A stretch of 64,000 bases of DNA from Gorsachius magnificus (Eukaryota; Chordata; Aves; Pelecaniformes; Ardeidae). The translations under genes and the position numbers were made by a program. Below the pieces are notes generated by a model that was given only the letters and a program-made list of their open reading frames with translations, made no database searches and was not told where the DNA came from. The stretch covers positions 6,819,821 to 6,883,820 of the forward strand of contig CM067081.1 in the NCBI GenBank assembly GCA_034008185.1, read 5' to 3'. This document shows, one piece after another, positions 49,600-61,122 of this stretch. Within the stretch, counting starts at the first letter, position 1. Every line of letters starts with the position of its first letter.

Positions 49600-52500
49600 C
49601 TAGCTAGAAGTAGTAATTCTGGTTGGAAATATTACCCTCAAATTGTCATGTGCGCCAATGTACTGTCTCTAGACTCTCCAGAGGTCAGAATTTCACTCCA
49701 AAAATACTGCTCAGAGACCATATTCTAATGAACTACTTCTTTGTTTTCATTCATATTGCCTTTTTATTATATTGATTGACTACATTATTTCTCTCTGGAT
49801 TTTTTTCAGTGTAGCAGTAATATAAATCCAAGCATCTTACAGGAATCACTTGAGCTGATAAATAGAAAATCAGCTCTCATCTGCAGGAAGATGCAGAAAA
49901 CAGAAAAACAGGAGTTTCTTCACAATCTGATTAGAGAATATCCCTCTGTTGGGAGATGAAAAAAGTCTCTAGTCTCTTACCTGTTTGTTAGGTATAACTC
50001 AATGTGGAAAATTAGGGGGAAATGGACTTAGCACATTCAATTTCTGTATGTCAGCTTAATGGAATAAATGTATAATGGTTGGATTTGTTGGTTGTAACAC
50101 TCTTATTCACAGTAAGGACTGTTGACACTTTTAGTCCTTCTGGTTTATATAAGACGGCCTATGATGGCCAGTGCTGTATTCTTACAGTGTTACATCAATA
50201 ACCACGCACCATCTCAAGGATTGCAGGTACTGGTTGATGAAGTGTCCTCATTCAGTCCTGTTTTGCAGCATGACCCCTATATGGAGAGTAGTGCTAGGCT
50301 TGCATCTTGCAGTGTCACATCAGCTCAAGAATACATGTGAGGGCATTCATGATGTCTTTTAGTGACCAGCCCCCAAACAGCACAGTGGGCAGCATTTAGA
50401 GTGAAACTTGAGAATCTTTGTACCAAGGCAGCATTAATGTCCTTCTAACATCTCGGTCCAGCTGCCTCCTCATCTCTGGTCCTCATCTGGGAGGAACAGG
50501 TTCAGCTACTACTGTAATGTGAAGGGTAGCAGTGCTTCAACAGACAGAACATACTGGGGTTCAAAAGCAAGGAAGGATGTATGAATTGAGGAGTGCTGAC
50601 AAATACAAAAAGAGACCCTGTATCTAAACTCTAACCTCGGATCACAAGTGTACCTCATCTATGTGTATATGAGCTGCAGTGCTCTTTTTCCCGGTCACCG
50701 TCTGAGTTGTCTTCATCTATTGTTTCTCAGCAGCTCCTAATTTATTCCTCACCTACTATGAACTTCTCCCTAATTACTCTTTCCCTGTCTCTCCAGGGCT
50801 TCTGCAAGAATGACAATGCCATTTGCAAATCTGAAGTGACTCTGAACTCTAAAGTTAACCTTTTGTGTGCTTCTCTGTCCCTCCAATGTTTGTGTACATT
50901 CTTATGAAGTCTAAATTTGAAAATGCCTCAGAAAAGTCAGTTAACTAAAGACCATTCTTCCCAAGTTGCCTTGAGGACAGAGAGGTAGGATGTACAAGAA
51001 GCCTTGGAGAAGTTGATTGCATTTTTGTTATCTTTAGACTGAAAGAGTGTCAGTAAATATTTATTTCTGTAAAGAGGTCACAGAAGCCAAAATGCCAAGT
51101 GGCAATTGACCTTCCTCTAAATATCTTCTCTAACTTCTTAACCTTGAAGAGGGAAAAGTCCCTCAGGACTAATCACTTCCTCCTGTTGCATCTGTCCATA
51201 TATCTCATTCTCAGTTCCTTTCCAGACCTAAATTTCCTAGTGTCACACTTATCTTTCTGCCCAGAGTGACACTGGCAGGGAAGATACCCAGCTACATCTA
51301 TCCTTCTTCCCTCACCTGATGAAGAGAAGAGCTTTGGAAACCTCATTGCCCTCCTTGCTAGTGCTCAAGAACAGCGGTAAAATTTACTTCAGTCCTTCCC
51401 ACTTCGCTGTTTCCACTTCAATTGGATCAGGTCCACTGAGTCCTTTTCCTAGGATGAGACCAAAATCACTTGTTTCCTCTAAATGGATCAAGCTGCACAC
51501 TTGCACACTGTAAGCACTGCCATCATAGTTTGGTTGGGTTTCTTCCTCATGTTTTTCTGGATAAAATACCACTGACAATCATTTCAGCTACTATCAGTCT
51601 TTCTGGCAGCCCATGATCCTTCTCCTCAGGCACCTTTTGCACATGCAATGGGCAAAGGAATTCTTCTGAGCCACCATCTTCTGCACAGACCATGGAAAGC
51701 AATTTCATTACCATTCTTTGTTTCTATTTCTGTTCTTTCTTTACTTGTTCTCCTTTTATTTTTCATTGACTTTCATCTGCCAATATCTGAGCTTAATAGG
51801 CAGATACTGCTGAATAAGTAACAGACAGCCAAGGAGCAAGCTTGAATACTGGATCCCATCTGTTTACTTTGAGCAACGTTATTAACTCCCTCTCCAAGAC
51901 AAAGCCCAGGAGCAGTCTGGGAGATCTTTTCCTACAAAGCACAGATTCCAAATGGCAGTATGGGTGAGATTATACCAGCTTTGGTTCCCCCACCCTAGAG
52001 TCTTCCAACAGTATTTCAGCAAGCTGCCCAACTCTCAAACTTCCTCACAGGCTCTCATGACATATCTCAGAGCATGTAGCGCACAGCCTCAGTATTATCC
52101 ATTCTGGATGTAGCTTCTGCTTCTGACATTTAAATGGAAAACAAAACAAAAAAAATATTTTTTGGTGTCACTAAGACACAAGGGGATACCAAGGAGGCCC
52201 ACCATACCAAGAACTATGGAGCAAGATCACAGAAACTCTAGAGAAAAATGGCCCTAAGCATGCGGACACAAGGCAGTTTATGCTCACAGGCATCTATGAG
52301 CAATCAGAAAATGAAGCTACCATGCAGAGTACCAACTGGTCTGTTGCTTCTGTCCATAGACTGTAGAAATAGGATTCTCCTGTATCTTTTCTGTTTGGAT
52401 CTATGAGCTATCCCAGTAGCTACTGCATTGAATATACTTGCTGTGGAGAGTTCAAGTATGGGTAGCATCTAAGGTAGCAGATGACTGGTACAATCCAAAA

Positions 52501-55027
52501 ACTCGTGAATGTCAATAACCGGGCCAAGCTTCACCTCTTTAGGAAAAGGAACACATCTTTCCAACATGTGCATCTTCTAAGTACTGTGTAGCTAGCATTC
52601 AGAACCCAGAAATATTTTTATAGATGTCAGATCGCTATTTCCATATATCATCTTGCTGAAAGCTTGAAGGAAGCATCAGAAAGATGGCCAAAAAGCAATT
52701 TTGGAAATATGCAAGATTAAGATGAGCGGGTCTTCCAACAAACGATCCCATCCTTACACTAAGCATTTTAACAGCAGACAGAACCAAATACAAGACATAG
52801 CCCCCTCCAGTTAATAGATAAGCCAGTCTATATCCACAGAAGAAAATAGCAAACGTAGGTTGAAACGTTGGTTTGACATAGGTCATTTCCTAAACCACTT
52901 TTGCTCCTCTCAGATTAGGTTGTCACAAGTGAAGGACATGGCTGGACAGACAGGCAGGATTGATTAAACTGTCACATGCCAATAATACATTAAGCTAGGA
53001 GGCAGGAGAAGCAGAGTGGCAAGGTTGTTGTCACTGGTGACGTTTCGGTATGTGTGGTTGCAAAGGAAGCCCCTGAGGATGTCAGGGAATAAACACTAGG
53101 ACATAAATCAGGGGAGCATGTATTAGGCATACACAAGTAGGGGAAAACAGTCATTAGTCAAGGACTTAGCTGTAGGGGCACAAAGCACGGTACTGTAGCC
53201 CTCTCCTCCCATAGGACCTAGTTCTCTGTCTCTTTGGGTTTTGAAAAAAAAAATTCTTTTAAATCAGAATGGATACAAACCACATTCACACAAGTCTGAC
53301 AGGTCACTACCATAGACTCTGTCTTTAAAATCTCATTTATATTAATTTTCCTGACTCTTGCAGAACTGAAGGACAAGACCAAAACCAGCCCTTGTCACTT
53401 CATTTCATACTTAAGGCAAAGATAAATAGAGCACAAAAGATCTGGAATTTGGGTTCAACTAAAATAAGCCTTTACAAATGAAAATGCATATAAAAAATGC
53501 CTTCTGAAAACAAAATAATCCAAAAATCATTGTGCAGTAATTCTGCAAGATGACATTGAAAAAAAAAACTTCAAAAGTTTGCACAATGATTTCTCAGAGG
53601 ATTTCTTCCTTCCATCCTGATCCTAACCAGAAACAAAACCTATACAGGACTAAATAAGTATATGCCATGCACATCTCTTCAATCAATAATCATGGATATA
53701 TGCATCACTCCTCTGTTACTCTTTTCACTTATACAGTAGAGTGTGAGGAATAGAGATGCCAAACCTCATTCACGTCTTCCTTAAATTATTTTTGTGCCAG
53801 CAGAAATTCTTTGAGCCTGAGGATTCACTCTTAACCGTCACCACAAGACCTCCAAACCTGATCTGAGTTCTTGCTTACAACAACCAGCATGAAAGCAAGA
53901 TCCTACCTCATTACTTACCTTCTGTCTCTGAAATGTTTATCACATTTTGGAGGAATCTTTTCAAAATGGGCAACTAAAAGTCAGCAAACATACAACTGGA
54001 GCCATTGGAGCTGAGCGACATTTACAGTCAGACATTATTTCAGTGGCCAGCCATAGACATTTAGGGCATTCTTGTACCCACGTGTGTAGCCAGTCCCACT
54101 GCTGTGCTTACCCTGTAGTGAGCCACCCAGATATGTATGTGTCAACATATTGTCAAAGCAAGTAGTGTTCACTTGTTATTTACTTTCCCAGTTTAGAACT
54201 TAGTATCATGAAAGGGCTGAATCATGGCTTTGGCTCCATCTACAGCTGGAGACTTCTGCCAGTGTCAGCATGCATATGTGCTGTGCATGGACATTTCCTG
54301 GAGCTTGAGCATTCAGCTACCTCTCATGATGGATCTAACAGAAATTAAATTTTGGTCTGACTTCCACGTGAAATTAATTTCCATTCTTTGTGTGTCTAAG
54401 CAGTGTCCACCACAAATCTGAATATCACTGTTTATGTTGCCCTTTCTCCAGCTCATGAGCAGTCCAAACCAAAACCCTCAGAAGACTGAAAGGATTGCAG
54501 CAGAGTCCAGGAAAGGCGTCTGTAGTATTCAAACACTTACTGGACTATATTCTTTAACAAACATTCCCTTCAGTTTGTCATTACTGCAAACATTATCTTC
54601 TATTCCCTGTTATTTTAAATTTGCTTTGAGCCTCTGGAGAACAGAAAGCACAATGTGCCACCAGAATTCATGCCCCCCACATAAAAGTCCTGTGCTTGAA
54701 AGCTATTAACTTTGGGGTTTGTACTGACTTACAGAGCAAAGGTTGAATGTGCAATTATTACAGTTAGTTGCAGCCTGACATCCTTTTATATTCTGTTTCT
54801 TTTACCCTAGGACTCCAAGTTTTTATCTTAAACAAATAGCTTCTATAGGGGAAAAAACTTTCCACAGCATCAGAAGAAAAAAGACGCTCTTATCCCCCAA
54901 CAGTAGGGAAGATGAAACACGTCTGTTCACAGCAACACAACAGAGCATTGAATTAGACTTACAGTTCCAGACCCCAACTAATGGCCACTTGATTTTTGTA
55001 TTACTTAGAGATGTCAATGGCTCGATG
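49600..55027. other. anonymous sequence
   Basis: About 5.4 kb of AT-rich DNA with no gene, RNA or recognisable repeat. Open frames are short (under 95 codons) and lack domains that I recognise. Confidence 0.55.
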
Positions 55028-55806
55028 TCCGGATGGAGACCGGTGACGAGTGGTGTCCCTCAGGGGTCCGTACTGGGACCGGTGCTGTTTAACGTTTTCA
55101 TCAATGACTTAGACAGCGAGATCGAGCAGATGACACCAAACTGAGTGGTGCGGTTGATACACCAGAAGGATGGGATGTCATCCAGAGAGACCTGGACAGG
55201 CTGGAGAGGTGGGCCTGTGTGAACCTCATGAGGTTCAACAAGGCCAAGTGCAAGGTCATGCACCTGGGTCGGGGTAACCTCCAGTATCAATACGGGCTGG
55301 GGGAAGAAAGGATCGAGGGCAGCCCTGCCCAGAGGGACTTGGGGGTGCTGGTGGATGAAAAGCTGGACATGAGCTGGCAATGTGTGCTGGCAGCCCAGAA
55401 GGCCAACCGTACCCTGGGCTGCATCAGGAGAAGCGTGGCCAGCAGGTCGAGGGAGGGGGTTCTGCCCCTCTGCTCTGCTCTGGGGAGACCTCACCTGGAG
55501 CCCTGTGTCCAGCTCTGGAGCCCTCAGCACAAGAAGGACACGGAACTGTTGGAGCGGGTCCAGAGGAGGGCTACAAAAATGATCCAAGGGCTGGAGCACC
55601 TCTCCTATGAGGCCAGGCTGAGAGAGTTGAGCTTGTTCAGCCTGGAGAAGAGAAGGCTGCGGGGAGATCTGATTACGGCCTTTCAGTATCTAAAGGGGGC
55701 CTATAGGAAAGATGGGGAAAATCTTTTCAGTAGGGCCAGCTGTGACAGGACAAGGGGTAATGGTTTTAAACTAAACCAGGGTAGGTTTAGACTAGATATA
55801 AGGAAG
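55028..55806 (+). mobile_element. CR1 LINE lacking both ends
   Basis: The plus-strand CR1 begins at TCCGGATGGAGACCGGTGACGAG, at nearly the same consensus position as the 5' end of the nested copy at 5654. It ends abruptly at ACTAGATATAAGGAAG (55806), where flanking DNA starts. The same sequence continues for about 220 bp more in the copy at 60518-61122. The 3'UTR and octamer tail are therefore missing. CR1 insertion starts at the 3' end, so this must reflect a later deletion or rearrangement. Confidence 0.92.
55040..55806 (+). pseudogene. CR1 ORF2 reverse transcriptase remnant
   Basis: The template-grip segment [11 protein letters not shown] is encoded near 55047-55079. A net 19-bp deletion at 55127, relative to the nested copy at 4643-5654, then removes the coding sequence just before the catalytic DD and shifts the frame. 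The C-terminal part is open from 55219 ([20 protein letters not shown]...) through LFSLEKRR to 55806. The frame then runs on into unrelated flanking sequence to 55968, so the last 50 or so residues of that frame are not CR1. No active enzyme is possible. Confidence 0.87.
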
Positions 55807-56411
55807 AGAAACACAGAGCAATTTACTGCCCTCCATCTGTCAGCTTTCTGTGGCAGAAGTAAGGCTGCACTTTCCTTTGAGTTGGGAAACACAGGCAAGC
55901 AACAAGGTCCTATATGCACCAAAAGGTGCCTGTTTACACCAGACTACAAACGAAAGCCATATTTCTGAGCTGTGCCAAGTTTTAAAGAAAAAATGGGGGG
56001 TTCGTATCTTATAGGAAAGAGAAACAGCTGACTCGTTGTTTCAGGTAAGTCTTCAGCAATCAATTAATTGTCTGATCAATGCAGCATGATCTAGGAAGCT
56101 TAATTGAAGAGAATTAGTACTTAAGAAGCACATAGCTCCAGGGAGGGGACCACTGCCAGTAAAGTCAACAGCCTTTGGAAATGCAGCTGCTGTATTTGAT
56201 TTAGGAGGGAAAACGGTGTGAAACGAGATATAAGGACATCATGGATAACTGACATCTAGAGTGATACCCTTCAATAGAAAGGCTTCAGACAGAGAATTTA
56301 TTGACACCCACAGACTCTGGTGGCAAAAGTGCTAACAAATACATGTTCACATTTGGAACCCAACAGCAGGAAGTAATGAATTTTTTATCATGCCATGACA
56401 AAGCTGAAGCT

Positions 56412-56497
56412 GATTTTTCCTGAAAGGAACAATGCTCTTTTAAAGAATAAAGAAGATTTTTCCTGAAAGGAGCAATGCTCTTTTAAAGACTAAAGAA
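56412..56497. repeat. 43-bp tandem duplication
   Basis: GATTTTTCCTGAAAGGAACA... (56412-56454) is followed immediately by a second copy (56455-56497) with two substitutions (GAAC to GAGC, GAAT to GACT). It is a local duplication with no coding context. Confidence 0.95.
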
Positions 56498-56833
56498 CAA
56501 CCTCCCTATATGTTGTGGGACTTTTTTTTAGTTCTACTCTTGTTACAACTACCTGTTAGTAACCATGTGAAACTAGTTACATCAAACACTTTTTGTATTA
56601 GGCAGAAGGGGGCAGAGGACTGGAGAGATTTTAATGTCACCAAGGCTACTGGAAATCTGATTTTCCCTTGTGTATATATGTCATACACTTCAGAAGGACT
56701 GAAGTAACTGTCTTTGAACCATAGAAACCATCCAGCAAAATATCTCATATAACACTGCTAGCAGAATACTCTGAAATTCTGAATTTCTTATTGTCTTTTC
56801 CCAGAGGTGCAAAACACCAATTGCTCTGTGTGG

Positions 56834-56880
56834 ATTCCATGTAAGAGTTTGTACATGGAATGTACCTTGTACATGTACAA
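56834..56880. repeat. palindrome and inverted-repeat cluster
   Basis: TTCCATGTA (56834-56842) and TACATGGAA (56852-56860) form a 9-bp stem with a 9-nt loop. Next to them TTGTACATGTACAA (56867-56880) is a perfect 14-bp palindrome. The repeated GTACAT core suggests local sequence rearrangement. No known binding site is claimed. Confidence 0.85.
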
Positions 56881-59800
56881 CGCAGCTGAGAGTCCAGTTT
56901 GAGCAGCCGGACCTGAAACCTCTGTTAGATTCCCAAAGAAAATAGCATTGAGTGTAGAGAGTGTATATGCCTCCAAGTACTCATTGCTGCTGTTCAGACA
57001 AGGAGTTGATCCTTGCTGTTGAGTAGCCAATGCTGAGGAGAAGAAGAGGTCTGGTCCAAGCCCACTCTCTCTCTTGACTCCTACAGTCATTGCTTCCAAA
57101 AATTAGACAGGCGATTTTTTCTTTCAGGAGGTGACTGTTGCCTGATTCTGCCCTGCAGCTCAAGGGACAGAACATGCATCAAGAAGAGAGAGGGTGATAA
57201 AGATGGACAGAAAATGACTGCAACTGAGGAGCTGGGTACCAAGATATTTTTCATCTTCCATGTGGATATGCACCTGAGGAGTGCACTGACCATTAATTCC
57301 TTGATACAGCCTCTAATCCTTTGGCTACCTAATAAAATATGTGGGCTGTGCTATCCTTAGCAGTTGCACTTTAACAGAAAGCAAATGGAAATATATTTTG
57401 CATGTATTTTGGAGTTCATTTAATTCACCTGTCCCACCGGGCTTCCAGAAGACTTTTTCTGGGTGATATTTAGTTCCCTGTTGGGTTATTGTGGAGTTAA
57501 GCTGCACAGGCAGAAATGAATCTGACCTGAGGAAGGGGCAACATTCTCTGAATTTAAAATACCTTGAATTCAAATACTGCTGTGATTAGTGAGTTAATAC
57601 ACCACAGGGGATTTACCAAGATGCTTTTATCAGGACTTTGAACCTGGGTATTTTAATTTTGCATACATCCTGCTTGCAGTCTTCACTCCTGTATCTGAGC
57701 TAGCCTCTACTTGCTAGAGACACATTAGACCTCTGATAGGACTCCAGGACCTGTTAATAAATTGTTCCAACTTCACAGTCGAAGGCCTGAACTTGTCCTT
57801 ATTTCTACAGCACTGCCTGGATTCGCCTCTAGACTTGAGCCAGATAAGTAGATAGGTTAGAATACAGACTGTTGACTTTTGTATAGGAATCCATGTACCT
57901 CATGCAGCTGCATGACATTTCTGGTTACTAGACTACAAGAATTTGGGTAGGAAAACATGAACCTCACACTCAGCATGTGAGCTGGTCCTTATCAGGTGAG
58001 CCTGGGTAGTTGTGTGCATGTCCTTAGAAAATGGTGATTGCAAGGTAAATAATTTCACATCCCACAGTGAAAATGCGCCAGGCAAAATTTTATTACATTA
58101 TATTAATCACAGACTAATCAGGAGAGCAGGGACAATGACCGCAGCTCAGCTAACATACAATGATATGTTAAACCATCACAATATCAATCATGTACCAGCA
58201 TGTTCAGATAGATACATGGGGACATAGGGAGTTCCACCCCAAAAAAAATAAAAGGGACTCCAAAATATGCCATTCTTCTCCTACCTCTTTTGTCCAGCCT
58301 GACTTCCAGTAAGTGGTGTGTCCTTTCTGTTTCAGCTACAGTCCATAAAAGCCCAGTTGTTTTATCCTTCTAATGGTCCTATGACCTATTGTGTTTTGTT
58401 ACGCTCAAAATTTTTTTAATGAGCTAAAAGGAAGCACCCTTGATACATATAAAGCCAGGAATCTATTGTTAGTGTAACTGAAATCTTAACAGTCTAATCA
58501 TTGTTATTACAGAAAAAGAATATTCTATGCAAAAAAATTCCATAATAATCATAATAACACAATTAAAATTGTTATGCATACATTGAATTTCTACCCCTTT
58601 TCCTGATGTTATGCTCACCCTTACCCTGCTCTTCTGGGCCACAGCGTTGGTAGTTTCATTCCAGAGGTGGGAACGGGGCATGTTATGGTGAGCCATCAGC
58701 ATCTGGATTCTTTGACTGGGAGGAATATGATCTTCACATTGATAGTTCCTTGTTCCTCCCTTTAGGATGCATTTAATTTATATGTTTATTAACAGGTTTT
58801 TACACCTTGTTCTTTCTTAATCTCTCTGCAGCTCCATGTCACATCTAAAGTTACTATATATCATGCCTTTTAGGTACGTCAGATACTTGTTCATGATTGT
58901 CTTTCTTACCCCTAAAACTAGGTTTGAATAGTTCCAGGTCTGCATTTCACTTAACTAACCATGGGTGAGTTGTTTAGAGCTGTTGAGTCTCCAATGCCAG
59001 CCTGTGCCCCATCTCCTATCGTCCCCTGCCCATGCTCCTTTAATGCCATGTCCTGTTTCTCCACTTCTCGGCTCTCCTACCAGGCTTGTGTTTCTCCGTC
59101 ATTACCTTAAAGTCATAAAACCATGGAGGTACAATAGAAAGACAAACAAAAGCGGAACAAATTAGCCGTAGATAACTGGTCAATTAGAAAAATTGCTGTT
59201 ACAGCTACAGCAAGTAAAACAAAGCTCCGGCGGGTCACAAAGAGTTCAGACAAAGCAAACCTGACACTCCTCAGTCCCGTAGGCTTGCAAATTCAGCACA
59301 AAGCTTGCAGCCTGTGACTAGCAAAGGCAATGTCGTATCGCAGGTCTACACAGCTACAGTTTTCAAAGGAATGTTATTCTCAGTCAATGAAGAATTTGTT
59401 GGACCTCCATGTAGAAAAGCAGTAGGCTTTAAACTGAGCGTGTCATTTTAAGGCAGTCTTGGGAGTATGCAGCACTGGTGAGACTCATCTAGGTGGATCA
59501 TTTAGAAAAATCCACTGTTCTAGAGGATTCAGACCCCCTTTGATTGCTGATAGCCACACCTTATTGCCTCTAGCTAGAGAAAAGTGAATCAAGTAAGAAA
59601 AAAATTAAAGGAAATGCTCATCTTACTTTGATTACATTGCACATTTTTGCCATGCAGGACTTTTTAGGGAAGAAGGAAATTTGATGTGCAAGAGTTAATG
59701 GCTCCAAGATACTAATATCCTCCAGTTTTCTCTCTGTGCCATTTCCAGTCAATGGCTTCAACCATGCAAGCACTTACCAAAGTGCTTAGCATCATACATT

Positions 59801-60517
59801 CAAGTGGTCCCAAGTGTAGTTATGGGTTCTTCAAGTAAAGCTAATGAAAATAGGTATGATAAAGGACTCCATTTCCAAAGGCTGGCTGATCCTCAGTCCC
59901 TACTACAAGACGATGCCAGCAGGGAGCGTGATCCCTCCAGCCAGGTGTTGTGCCACCATTCCCTGCTTGATAACTACTAACAGGATTGTAAAATGTGATG
60001 GATCTTGTCATCCCATTTCAGAAAAGGCATCTAGACTCAAGAGACTGTGCCTGGACTGTAAGCCCTGGTTAAAGAGCTGCGTGCTGGCTTGCTCAGGGCT
60101 ACCACAAGCCCAGGCAGTTGCTAATATGAACACATTTCCCCAATATTCCGCTGCTCAGGCTGACTCCTCACTCAGCATTTAAGCCGTTTCCCGTGGTAAA
60201 TAAAGGGGCTATTACACAGAGTGTGAAGTATTGACTGTCGAAGTAAATTAAAATTAAACAGGGGCAAATAAACACTTGTTGCTTTTGCTGGTTTCATTTC
60301 TGAACAAACATGCTAAAATGATGACAAACCTGTGCATGCTGCTTAAGCAGAAATCAATACAGAGACAGAAAATGCTGTTCCTGACTGAAATCACAGTGAC
60401 AGCTTTCTTTTAGAAAAGCTGAAGATGTGTGGCATACGTACTTACAAGCATTGCCCCACAAACCATACGCTTCCAACACAGCTGGCAAGCTATTATACTT
60501 ACCTGTGTATTCTTTTC

Positions 60518-61122
60518 CCTGGGCTGCATCAAAAGTAGCGTGGCCAGCAGGTCGAGGGAGGTGATTCTGCCCCTCTACTCTGGTGAGACCTCACCTGGAG
60601 CACTGTGTCCAGCTCTGGAGCCCTCCGCACAAGAAGGACATGGAACTGTTGGAGCGGGTCCAGAGGAGGGCTACTAAAATGATCTGAGGGCTGGAGCACC
60701 TCTCTTATAAGGCCAGGCTGAGAGAGTTGGGCTTGTTCAGCCTGGAGAAGAGAATGCTCCAGGGAGACCTGATTGCAGCCTCTCAGTACCTCAAGGGGGA
60801 CTATAGGAAAGATGGGGAAAATCTTTTTAGCAGGGCCTGTTGCATTAGAACAAGGGTTAATGGTTTCAAACTAAACCAGGGTAGATACAGACTAGATCTA
60901 AGGAAGAAATTCTTTACAACGAGGGTGGTGAAACACTGGAATGGGTTGCCCAGAGAGGTAGTGGAGGCCCCGTCCCTGGAAACATTCAAGGCCAGGTTGG
61001 ATGGGGCTCTGAGCAACCTGATCTAGTTAGCGGTGTCCCTGCTCCCTGCAGGGGGGTTGGACTGGGTGGCCTCTAAAGGTCCCTTCCAACCCAAAACATT
61101 CTATGATTCTATGACCCTATGA
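60518..61122 (+). mobile_element. CR1 LINE, 5'-truncated copy with RT C-terminal remnant
   Basis: A plus-strand CR1 starts at CCCTGGGCTGCATCAAAAG and runs to a complete 3' end: GCTCCCTGCAGGGGGGTTGGAC, CCCTTCCAACCCAAAACATTC and octamer tail ATTCTATGATTCTATGACCC. It belongs to the subfamily of 4643-5654. A stop (ATC TGA) near 60682-60687 interrupts ORF2. The downstream frame (60727-61026) encodes LFSLEKRM and the natural C-terminus [11 protein letters not shown]. The RT catalytic motifs are not included. This copy shows what the 55028-55806 copy has lost. Confidence 0.92.

Larger units (their letters stand above)
55807..60517. other. anonymous sequence
   Basis: About 4.7 kb without a supported gene. 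It contains a 43-bp tandem duplication (56412-56497), a palindrome cluster (56834-56880), and AT-rich stretches. Open frames such as 56788-57099 (-) and 59844-60182 (+) have no motif that I recognise. Confidence 0.5.
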
